Assembly (NCBI GenBank): GCA_037142915.1
Contig: JBAWZR010000028.1
Location: 1 to 12,618, forward strand
DNA from: JBAWZR01 sp037142915
GTDB lineage: Bacteria; Patescibacteriota; Minisyncoccia; Moranbacterales; UBA1568
DNA: 12,618 nucleotides
Reading direction: 5' to 3'
The notes beneath the pieces were generated by a model. That model searched no databases. It was not told the origin of the DNA and saw only the letters and a program-made list of their open reading frames with translations. The position numbers and the translations under genes were made by a program. Below are positions 6,323 through 12,467 of the stretch, piece by piece; position 1 is the stretch's first letter, and every line of letters begins with the position of its first letter.

Positions 6323-8116
6323 TTATTTCTTGCGATGCGCCTTGATTCGTTCGTTTTCGGTCAATTGCTGTTTGCGAAGTCGTACACTTTTCGGCGTCAC
6401 CTCGAGATATTCATCCTCAGCCATCACCTCAAGTCCGCGTTCGATGGAGAGTGTCCAGGCTGGGATGAGTTTGATCGCCTCATCGGTTCCGCTCGCGCGC
6501 ATATTGGAGAGCTGTTTGCCCTTCACCGGGTTGACAGCCATATCGGTGCCTTTCGAGACATTGCCTACCACCATACCCTCGTAGATTTCCGTCGCGGCAT
6601 CGATATAAATCACACCACGAGTCTGCAGATTCTCCAATGCGAAAGCGGCCGTCTTACCCGTGATCATCGAGACCATCGAACCAGTATCCCGCTTCTCGAT
6701 CACGCCGACATGCGGTCGAAATCCAGTCACTCGACTCGACATAATCCCCTCGCCCTTGGTGTCGACGATGAATTCGCCACGATACCCGAGTAGGCCTCGC
6801 GTCGGGATTTCGAAAACCATCCGCGTCGTAGTGCCATGCGTCTGCTGCATATCAATCATAATACCCTTGCGACGACCGAGCTTCTCGATAACCGTACCCG
6901 TGAGCGTCGTCGGGACATCGACCGTCAGCTCTTCATACGGTTCCAACTTCTTGCCCTCTTCTTCTTTGATGATAACTTGCGGTTGCGAGACCTGCACCTC
7001 GTATCCTTCGCGACGCATATTCTCGAGCAAAATAGCGATATGCAATTCGCCGCGACCATACACGCGATACTTGTCATTGCCAGTAAAATCGATTTTCAAT
7101 CCAACATTCACTTCCAGTTCTTTTTCGAGGCGTTCACGCACTTGCTGATTGGTCACATATTTCCCCTCACGTCCGGCAAAGGGAGAATCATTCACGAGAA
7201 AGTTCAAGGCGATGGTCGGCTCGTCGATCTGAATCGCCGGGAGCGTCTCCTGGTCAGGATTGTCGCAAATCGTCTCACCGATATAGATATCCGGCAGACC
7301 AGCCACCATCGCGATATCGCCAGCGACTACCTCTGTTGCTTCTTGGCGCTCCATCCCGTGAAAAGTGAAGAGTTTCGTGATGCGACCCGAGGTCGTCTTG
7401 CCGGTGTAGGCATCTTTGGCATAGATGGTGCTCCCTGTTTTGAGCGTGCCCTCATAGACACGAACGATCGCGAGACGCCCGAGGAAATTATCATAAGCGA
7501 GGTTGAAAGGCTGCGCGCGCAACGGCTTCTCAATATCCGACTCTGCTTTAGGCACCTTCAAGAGTACCGTATCCAAGAGCGGGCACAAATCCGTGGCCTC
7601 ATCGGTCAGGTGGAGCTTGGCCACACCCTCGCGACCAATAGCATACACGGTGGTGAAGTCGAGCTGTTCGTCACTCGCACCCAAATCCAAAAAAAGTTCA
7701 AAAACTCGCTCTTGTGCCAAATCAGGATTCGCGGCTGGCTTGTCGATCTTATTCAAAACAACGATCGGCTTCAAACCAAGTTCGAGGGACTTCTTCAAAA
7801 CGAAACGTGTCTGCGGCATCGGGCCTTCCTGTGCGTCGACGATGAGCAACACGCAATCGATCGATCGCAATACGCGCTCCACCTCCGAACCGAAGTCGGC
7901 GTGCCCGGGCGTATCGACGATATTGATTTTCGTATCGCGATACATAATGCTCGCATTCTTGGAGTAGATGGTGATACCACGCTCGAGTTCAAGCGCGTTC
8001 GAATCCATACTGGCGGCATCGGCAGCCACCATCCCGGTTTGACGCATAATAGCATCAGTTAGGGTCGTTTTGCCGTGGTCGACGTGCGCGATAATGGCGA
8101 TGTTTCTGATTTCCAT
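6323..8116 (-). CDS. typA: Ribosome-associated GTPase TypA/BipA
   Basis: Translational GTPase related to EF-G that binds the 70S ribosome and supports 50S assembly and growth under stress or cold. The 597 residues match the family. G motifs: G1 AHVDHGKT (10-17), G2 threonine T49 in ERGITI, G3 DTPGH (68-72), G4 NKID (122-125). The beta-barrel domain 2 follows, then GRGELHIAILLENMRREGYE (EF-G domain III-like). LLGYRGEFIVDTKGEGIMSS leads into the BipA-specific C-terminal domain with MRASGTDEAIKLIPAW. GAGG, 11 nt before the ATG, serves as the ribosome binding site and lies within a palindromic repeat. It has a consensus promoter and leads the typA-pyk unit. Confidence 0.97.
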   Translation of the reverse strand: MEIRNIAIIAHVDHGKTTLTDAIMRQTGMVAADAASMDSNALELERGITIYSKNASIMYRDTKINIVDTPGHADFGSEVERVLRSIDCVLLIVDAQEGPMPQTRFVLKKSLELGLKPIVVLNKIDKPAANPDLAQERVFELFLDLGASDEQLDFTTVYAIGREGVAKLHLTDEATDLCPLLDTVLLKVPKAESDIEKPLRAQPFNLAYDNFLGRLAIVRVYEGTLKTGSTIYAKDAYTGKTTSGRITKLFTFHGMERQEATEVVAGDIAMVAGLPDIYIGETICDNPDQETLPAIQIDEPTIALNFLVNDSPFAGREGKYVTNQQVRERLEKELEVNVGLKIDFTGNDKYRVYGRGELHIAILLENMRREGYEVQVSQPQVIIKEEEGKKLEPYEELTVDVPTTLTGTVIEKLGRRKGIMIDMQQTHGTTTRMVFEIPTRGLLGYRGEFIVDTKGEGIMSSRVTGFRPHVGVIEKRDTGSMVSMITGKTAAFALENLQTRGVIYIDAATEIYEGMVVGNVSKGTDMAVNPVKGKQLSNMRASGTDEAIKLIPAWTLSIERGLEVMAEDEYLEVTPKSVRLRKQQLTENERIKAHRKK

Positions 8117-8125
8117 AATGTTGTC

Positions 8126-8148
8126 ATCCTCGGGCTTGACCCGGGGAT
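8126..8148. repeat. Palindromic repeat in the typA leader, covering its ribosome binding site
   Basis: The arms ATCCTCGGG (8126-8134) and CCCGGGGAT (8140-8148) enclose CTTGA. There is one G-T pair as plus-strand RNA, and one A-C mismatch in the typA message. From memory, its core resembles GC-rich palindromes that occur in many copies in alphaproteobacterial and some uncultured genomes. It stands out in an AT-rich leader. In the mRNA its 3' arm contains the GAGGAT used as Shine-Dalgarno. Confidence 0.7.
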
Positions 8149-8167
8149 CCAGAATTTAATAATTACC

Positions 8168-8199
8168 AAAAAAAACAAAACGAGGCGATTCAAACCCCG
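8168..8199 (-). terminator. Possible attenuator in the typA leader
   Basis: In the minus-strand transcript CGGGG (8199-8195) can pair with CCTCG (8185-8181, one G-U) across a 9-nt loop, followed by TTTTGTTTTTTTT. It begins only about 10 nt into the transcript. The stem is short, so termination would be weak, or could depend on a factor. Confidence 0.35.
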
Positions 8200-8216
8200 C
8201 TATTCAAGTGCTTTTT

Positions 8217-8245
8217 AGTATAGCTTTTATTCAAGACATTGTCAA
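8217..8245 (-). promoter_or_regulatory. Consensus promoter of typA-pyk
   Basis: On the minus strand TTGACA (8240-8245) and TATACT (8217-8222) are separated by exactly 17 nt. Predicted start near 8210, giving a leader of about 94 nt before typA. Confidence 0.85.
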
Positions 8246-8252
8246 AAAATGT

Positions 8253-8301
8253 AAAAGCCTGCTGTTATTAACAAAGAGTTAATAAACGAGAGCAGGCTTT
8301 T
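8253..8301 (-). terminator. Terminator of the 50-residue protein gene
   Basis: Long hairpin with outer arms AAAAGCCTGCT and AGCAGGCTTTT and inner arms TTATTAAC/GTTAATAA. On the minus strand it is followed by TTTTACATTTTTT, which then runs into the typA -35 box. The plus-strand side has only four T's. It best serves the small gene just upstream on the minus strand and insulates typA. Confidence 0.75.
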
Positions 8302-8324
8302 GAGGTGATCAGCCACTGAAATTT

Positions 8325-8477
8325 TCACAACGTCCTTCCTGGATAGTTACGCGCTAAGTAACCTCTTATTCTCGGTGATGACAGGCTATTCCTATCTTCC
8401 GAGCCAGAAAAAATCCATATATGAAAAACTCCTACGAAGGCAATCAACACCCAATTTATAACATAAATAACCCACAT
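8325..8477 (-). CDS. Small single-helix membrane protein, 50 residues
   Basis: A gene with all its signals: a consensus promoter (8590-8618), AAGGAG (8485-8490) 7 nt before the ATG, and a terminator 24 nt after the TGA stop. The protein opens with a Trp-rich hydrophobic segment, MWVIYVINWVLIAFVGVFHI, continuing to about residue 23. A hydrophilic tail of about 27 residues follows, with GSEDRN and then net basic RIRGYLARNYPGR. This predicts one transmembrane helix. No family recognised. The Shine-Dalgarno lies in and beside the loop of a 6-bp hairpin (ACGACT/AGTCGT, 8481-8501). The neighbour at 8711-8827 has the same layout. It could be a toxin-like or regulatory small membrane protein, but no antitoxin RNA or partner is evident. 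Confidence 0.7.
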   Translation of the reverse strand: MWVIYVINWVLIAFVGVFHIWIFSGSEDRNSLSSPRIRGYLARNYPGRTL

Positions 8478-8493
8478 GACACGACTCCTTCTT

Positions 8494-8550
8494 TTAGTCG
8501 TTAATTTTCCTCAACCAAACAGTAGTATTTTTACCATCACGATTGAGCAT
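8494..8550 (-). CDS. Possible upstream ORF in the leader of the small membrane protein gene
   Basis: An 18-codon ORF (MLNRDGKNTT...) ends in TAA just before the AAGGAG of the 50-residue gene. The frame is open about 13 further codons 5', with protein-like content (EIWYKFDISK), but no ATG, GTG or TTG begins it and no Shine-Dalgarno precedes the ATG. It may be a leader peptide coupled to the next gene, a gene remnant, or chance. Confidence 0.25.
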   Translation of the reverse strand: MLNRDGKNTTVWLRKIND

Positions 8551-8589
8551 CTTTGAGATATCGAATTTGTACCAAATCTCATTGATTTA

Positions 8590-8618
8590 ACTATACCATA
8601 CAATTTCTACGCTGTCAA
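8590..8618 (-). promoter_or_regulatory. Consensus promoter of the 50-residue membrane protein gene
   Basis: On the minus strand TTGACA (8613-8618) and TATAGT (8590-8595) are separated by exactly 17 nt. Predicted start near 8583, with a leader of about 105 nt. Confidence 0.85.
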
Positions 8619-8630
8619 GGTGGTGAATAG

Positions 8631-8665
8631 AAAAAAGCCTGATCGTTACATTCAACGCCATGCTT
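8631..8665 (-). terminator. Weak terminator-like hairpin after the 38-residue gene
   Basis: On the minus strand AAGC...GCTT encloses a second CGTT/AACG stem and ends in six T's. Both stems are only 4 bp, so this is uncertain. Confidence 0.35.
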
Positions 8666-8710
8666 CATCATACACACACTATCTCTCCTCTCTTCTTTTT
8701 AGTCCTTCTT

Positions 8711-8827
8711 TTATTCTTCCGATATGATATGCCCCTCATCATCCATGCGGGGGCTATGCTCCGCAATCCACCAAAAAAAAGATTGAACTACAACTCCCGA
8801 TACGACATACCAAGTGAACCACGACAT
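8711..8827 (-). CDS. Small single-helix membrane protein, 38 residues
   Basis: ATG at 8827 with GGAG 7 nt upstream and a consensus promoter at 8911-8939. It ends in TAA. The protein begins MSWFTWYVVSGVVVQSFFWW, a Trp- and Val-rich hydrophobic helix, followed by IAEH and an acidic tail with MDDEGH and SEE. One transmembrane helix is predicted. The start region GGAGTATTGTCATG matches that of the 50-residue gene (GGAGTCGTGTCATG) at 12 of 14 positions, and both proteins are Trp-rich at the N-terminus. The two are therefore probably related or regulated alike. No known family recognised. An overlapping plus-strand ORF lacks a ribosome binding site and was not chosen. Confidence 0.6.
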   Translation of the reverse strand: MSWFTWYVVSGVVVQSFFWWIAEHSPRMDDEGHIISEE

Positions 8828-8910
8828 GACAATACTCCAAAAAAACCATACATTAAAAAACAGTAACCTGCTCCATAGCAACGAAACAAAACTATGATAT
8901 TGCTTTCTTT

Positions 8911-8939
8911 TTTATAGTATACAAATTCTTCCCTGTCAA
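8911..8939 (-). promoter_or_regulatory. Consensus promoter of the 38-residue membrane protein gene
   Basis: On the minus strand TTGACA (8934-8939) and TATAAA (8911-8916) are separated by exactly 17 nt. Predicted start near 8904, with a leader of about 76 nt. Confidence 0.8.
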
Positions 8940-8969
8940 GCCAGCACAATAGTGGATTTACGCCAACCC

Positions 8970-8998
8970 TTGACGAAACGTCCGGTTCATACTATACT
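8970..8998 (+). promoter_or_regulatory. Promoter of the 60-residue gene
   Basis: TTGACG (8970-8975) and TATACT (8993-8998) are separated by exactly 17 nt on the plus strand. Predicted start near 9005, with a leader of about 73 nt. It is divergent from the promoter at 8911-8939, with 30 bp between their -35 boxes. Confidence 0.8.
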
Positions 8999-9077
8999 TC
9001 TTTTGTATTTCCTGTCGTAACATCGCCGGGGGATACAACAAGAACCTTCCAAAAAAATACCAAAAAAAGAGGTCATT

Positions 9078-9260
9078 ATGGACAACAAAACAACAAGCAA
9101 CGCCATTTATTCGGCTACCTGTGGAATCATTGGAGCACAAATGGCCGATGCCGCTAAAAGAAAGGCGGCCTCAAAAGAAAATGCTGCCCCTACCGACACC
9201 AACAACAATAAGCAACAAGCATCAGCACAAGTGCCGTCAACTAATGTGCAGGTGTCGTAA
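9078..9260 (+). CDS. Hypothetical 60-residue low-complexity protein
   Basis: ATG at 9078 with AGAGG 5 nt upstream, its own promoter, and a strong terminator about 50 nt after the TAA stop, so this is a monocistronic unit. The N-terminal third, with AIYSATCGIIGAQMADAA, is mildly hydrophobic and could form a short helix. The rest is rich in Ala, Lys, Asn, Gln, Ser and Thr (AAKRKAASKENAA, NNNKQQ) and is probably disordered. One cysteine. No signal peptide that I would trust. No family recognised. Confidence 0.7.
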   Translation: MDNKTTSNAIYSATCGIIGAQMADAAKRKAASKENAAPTDTNNNKQQASAQVPSTNVQVS

Positions 9261-9311
9261 ATTATGAATAGTATTGCCCGCTTACACAGGAAGCAATAAT
9301 TCCGTAGAAAC

Positions 9312-9353
9312 AGATGCCTATCGAGGATAACTCCAAGATAGGCATCTTTTTTT
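9312..9353 (+). terminator. Terminator of the 60-residue gene
   Basis: A perfect 11-bp stem, AGATGCCTATC (9312-9322) with GATAGGCATCT (9337-9347), is followed by a T-run to 9353. On the minus strand no T-run follows the stem, so it is not an obvious terminator for ileS. Confidence 0.92.
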
Positions 9354-9384
9354 ATCTGTTTTTGCACCTACCTGATTTCTGTAT

Positions 9385-12300
9385 CTATCTCTTGAGCCAA
9401 ATCGCTAGCTTCATATCATCGATGACGGTTTCTTTGGTGATGTCAGCCTCAACTATTATTCCTTGACTCAGTCCTTTGGCGGCCAAGACTTCTTTGGCGA
9501 TGAGGGCTTTGAGTTCGGCGTTGTCGAAGACGGCTTCAAATCCCTGATACCCGACTTGGATACGGTCGTCCACTTCGAAGCCCGCCTCTTTGCGTAACTC
9601 TTGAATAAATCGAATCACCTCTCGCGCCTGCCCTTCGAGTTTGAGCTCGGGGGTGATGTTTGTGTCTAGCTCGATATCATCATCCATTCCGATATCAGAT
9701 AATTTTCGATCAATTAATACTTGTTTGATATTGGTTTCTTCTTTGATAATCTCTTGCATCTCCAACGAAATATCATTGCCAATACTTATGGACTGCAATG
9801 GTTGCCGAACTTTAATTTTCTTGTCTGCTCTCATTTGAAGCACCTTACTCACGATGTATCTCACTGATACCATTTGTTTACTTAAAGATTCATCGATCAA
9901 TCTCCCATCCGCCACTGGGTATTCAGCAAGGTGCACTGAGTCTGGGAATTTCCCCCTCTCCTGGGCTGAGGAGAGGGTCGGGGTGAGGTTGTGATTTTCG
10001 AGGGAGCCACTCGTCAAATTCCGATAGATCTCCTCAGAGATAAACGGCGTGAAGGGTGCCATCAATTTTGCCAATGTCACGAGGACATCATACAGAGTTT
10101 GGTAAGCGTTATTTTTATCACTCTCGTCTTCGTTCTTCCAAAAGCGTTTGCGGCTCCGGCGGATATACCAATTGGAGAGATTGTCGATGAACGGCGCGAA
10201 CAACCGAGTCGCCCGAGCGATATCATACTGTTCCATATTCACATTCACCTCTCGAATGACTGTTTGTAGCTCTGAGAGGATCCAACGATCGAGAATATTG
10301 TCTGATGTGAGGGGGCTACCATTCGGTTTCCCTTGGTTCGCCGAAGCCTCAAGCGAAGGCGACCAATTATCAATCTCCGCGTACATCACGAAAAACGAAT
10401 ACGAATTCCACAACATCCGAAACACATTGCGCGATACCTCACTCATATCCTTCTCCAAAAAGTTGAGATTTTCGGCCGAGACGATTGGCGAGGAAAGCAG
10501 ATATAACCGCAGTGCATCCGCGCCATACTTGTCGAACATCAAAGACGTGTCGGGATAATTACTAAGTCGTTTGGACATCTTCTTGCCATCCTCCGCCTGC
10601 ACGATACCATTCACCACGACATTTTTGAAGGCCGGCTTATCCATAAGCGCCGTACCGAGGATATGGAGATAGTAAAACCACGCCCGTGTCTGGTCGATCC
10701 CCTCGGCAATAAATTGTGCCGGGAATCGCGCTTCAAATGTTTCTTTATTTTCAAAGGGATAATGCGCCTGCGCATAGGGCATCGAGCCCGAGTCAAACCA
10801 CGTATCCAAGACATCGGGAACTCGTTTCATCGTGCCCGAGCATTGCTCACACGAGAATGTAATTGTATCAACAATATGTTTATGCAAATCCGTGATGGTC
10901 GCGCCACTCACTGCCTCGAGTTCCTGTACTGATCCAAAAACTTTCGTCTCAGCGCACTGCTCGCAGCGCCATATCGGCATCACGCTCGCCCAAAACCGCT
11001 GCCGACTAATCGACCAATCTCGCGCGCCTTCGAGCCATTTGCCAAACCGTCCTTCTTTGATATGTTCCGGTGACCAATTGATTTCTTTGGCGGTTTCGAG
11101 GGCTCGATCTTTCACATCCGTCACTTTCACGAACCACGAACTCGTCGCGTAGTTGATCAACGGAGTATCGCAACGCCAACAGTGCGGGTAACTGTGCTCG
11201 TACTTTTCTTTGGAGAAGAGTAGGCCTTTTCCAGCGAGATATTTAATCACTTCGACATCCGTCGCTTGCGGCGTTTCTTTCGGCTTCACGATCAAACCGA
11301 CCAATTCTTTCACTTCCTCTTTGATCGTCCCGTCGAGATTGACATGTTGCACGAATGGCAACTGCTCTTTCTTGAGTAACTCCCAGTCATCCTCGCCAAA
11401 AGCCGGCGCGATATGCACCACACCTGTCCCCTCTTCAGTGTTCACGAACTCTGCCGCATAAATCTTCCAGCCATTGCTATGATTTTCGAGCGTCTCGTCT
11501 TTGGAATATGTATCAAAAAGTGGAATATATTTTTTACCCACTAACTTTTCTCCGAGAAATTTTTCCATCACCTCATATCCTTTTTCTTTCATCACATCTT
11601 GCAATCGCGACTGAGCTATGATAAAAAATTCTTCACCAACTTGTATTTTTACATATTCGATATCCTTCCCCACTGCCAAAGCCACATTACCCGGTAGTGT
11701 CCAGGGGGTCGTCGTCCAGGCAAGAATAAACGTATTGTCGTCGGTTACGAAATCCCCAATCTGTTGTCCAGCATCCAGTTTAAACTTCACTGTCGCCGAA
11801 AGATCCTTCACATTCATGTATCCCTCGCTCACTTCAGATTGGGATAGTGTCGTCTCGCAACGGGTGCAGACGTGCATAATACGATAGTTCTCGTAGATCA
11901 ACCCCTTGTCCCAGAGTTGTTTGAAGACCCACCAAACGGATTCCATATATGGCAAGTCCATTGTCTTGTAGGGATGCTCCATATCCGCCCAGCGGCCAAG
12001 TCGAGTGATAACTTTTCTCCAATCATCGGTATATTGAAGCACGGTCGAACGACAGAACTCGTTGAATTTCTCGACGCCCATTACCTCGATATCTTTCTTA
12101 CTCTTCACTCCCAACGCTTTTTCGGCGATATTCTCAATTGGCAAACCATGACAATCCCACCCCCACTTGCGTTCCACTCGGTATCCACGCATCGTCCAAT
12201 ACCGCGGCACGGTATCCTTGAGCGTACTCGCCACGATATGCCCGTAGTGCGGAGTGCCCGTCGCGAATGGCGGCCCATCATAAAACACATAGTCCCCTTT

Positions 12301-12408
12301 CGGTGATTCCCGATTGACCGACTGTTCAAAGATTTTCTGCTCTTCCCAATACTTGAGAATTTCTTCTTCCATTTTTGGCAAAGATTGTTTCGGATCGATT
12401 TTTTTCAT
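9385..12408 (-). CDS. ileS: Isoleucyl-tRNA synthetase, type 2 (eukaryote-like)
   Basis: Charges tRNA-Ile with isoleucine; its CP1 domain edits mischarged valine. The 1007-residue class I synthetase has GPPFATGTPHYGH with the HIGH-equivalent HYGH at 54-57 and GWDCHGLPIE. Cysteine pairs follow (CTRC, CEQC twice), and the second signature KMSKR is at 610-614. NILDRWILSEL and the helical anticodon-binding domain follow. HYGH and the absence of the C-terminal zinc finger of E. coli IleRS point to the type 2 group, which includes mupirocin-resistant enzymes. Two in-frame insertions (about 681-700 and 807-822) coincide with palindromic repeats. The start is the ATG at 12408, with no clear Shine-Dalgarno. 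It is controlled by a T-box leader. Confidence 0.97.
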   Translation of the reverse strand: MKKIDPKQSLPKMEEEILKYWEEQKIFEQSVNRESPKGDYVFYDGPPFATGTPHYGHIVASTLKDTVPRYWTMRGYRVERKWGWDCHGLPIENIAEKALGVKSKKDIEVMGVEKFNEFCRSTVLQYTDDWRKVITRLGRWADMEHPYKTMDLPYMESVWWVFKQLWDKGLIYENYRIMHVCTRCETTLSQSEVSEGYMNVKDLSATVKFKLDAGQQIGDFVTDDNTFILAWTTTPWTLPGNVALAVGKDIEYVKIQVGEEFFIIAQSRLQDVMKEKGYEVMEKFLGEKLVGKKYIPLFDTYSKDETLENHSNGWKIYAAEFVNTEEGTGVVHIAPAFGEDDWELLKKEQLPFVQHVNLDGTIKEEVKELVGLIVKPKETPQATDVEVIKYLAGKGLLFSKEKYEHSYPHCWRCDTPLINYATSSWFVKVTDVKDRALETAKEINWSPEHIKEGRFGKWLEGARDWSISRQRFWASVMPIWRCEQCAETKVFGSVQELEAVSGATITDLHKHIVDTITFSCEQCSGTMKRVPDVLDTWFDSGSMPYAQAHYPFENKETFEARFPAQFIAEGIDQTRAWFYYLHILGTALMDKPAFKNVVVNGIVQAEDGKKMSKRLSNYPDTSLMFDKYGADALRLYLLSSPIVSAENLNFLEKDMSEVSRNVFRMLWNSYSFFVMYAEIDNWSPSLEASANQGKPNGSPLTSDNILDRWILSELQTVIREVNVNMEQYDIARATRLFAPFIDNLSNWYIRRSRKRFWKNEDESDKNNAYQTLYDVLVTLAKLMAPFTPFISEEIYRNLTSGSLENHNLTPTLSSAQERGKFPDSVHLAEYPVADGRLIDESLSKQMVSVRYIVSKVLQMRADKKIKVRQPLQSISIGNDISLEMQEIIKEETNIKQVLIDRKLSDIGMDDDIELDTNITPELKLEGQAREVIRFIQELRKEAGFEVDDRIQVGYQGFEAVFDNAELKALIAKEVLAAKGLSQGIIVEADITKETVIDDMKLAIWLKR
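9954..9977. repeat. Palindromic repeat inside ileS
   Basis: CCCTCTCCT (9954-9962) pairs perfectly with AGGAGAGGG (9969-9977) across GGGCTG, with GGGGTGAGG just beyond. Translated, it gives NLTPTLSSAQERGKFP (residues 807-822). LTPTLSP-ERG-type peptides are a familiar signature of translated REP-like palindromes in many genomes (recalled, not searched). It sits between SEEIYRNL and SVHLAEYP, which are normally close together in IleRS. Confidence 0.7.
10333..10366. repeat. Second palindromic repeat inside ileS
   Basis: TTGGTTCGCC (10333-10342) pairs with GGCGACCAA (10358-10366), with one bulged T, and encloses a shorter TTCGC/GCGAA alternative. It encodes about NWSPSLEASANQ (residues 680-691) just before NILDRWILSEL. 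The following segment (GKPNGSPLTSD) also looks unconserved. Confidence 0.55.
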
Positions 12409-12430
12409 ATGATAAAATGTTTATTTCCCT

Positions 12431-12467
12431 AAAAAAATAAAAACCTCAAACCGAAAAACGGCCGAGG
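12431..12467 (-). terminator. Regulated terminator of the ileS T-box leader
   Basis: In the minus-strand RNA CCTC (12467-12464) pairs with GAGG (12447-12444). CCG/CGG and G-U pairs sit inside, followed by TTTTTATTTTTTT. The same CCTCG bases can instead pair with CGAGG (12494-12490) of the T-box element, which makes terminator and antiterminator mutually exclusive. Confidence 0.8.

Noticed and set aside
6836..8062. 408-codon plus-strand ORF opposite typA
   Set aside because: It is a shadow frame of typA with no ribosome binding site and no recognisable domains.
391..8477. Reassignment of UGA to an amino acid, as in some CPR lineages
   Set aside because: No in-frame UGA occurs in the conserved genes. 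UGA ends the TPR gene, the 79-residue gene and the 50-residue gene at sensible places.
8615..8681. 18-codon minus-strand ORF after the 38-residue gene (MMKHGVECND...)
   Set aside because: Ribosome binding site too distant, stop codon lies in the next promoter's -35 box, and it crosses the T-run of a possible terminator.
8660..8866. Plus-strand ORF of 68 codons with a hydrophobic N-terminus
   Set aside because: No ribosome binding site or plus-strand promoter. It lies antisense to the 38-codon gene, which has both, and its C-terminal half looks like random translation.
9107..9367. 86-codon minus-strand ORF with hydrophobic stretches
   Set aside because: It runs through the perfect terminator hairpin and is antisense to the 60-codon gene, which has promoter and ribosome binding site.
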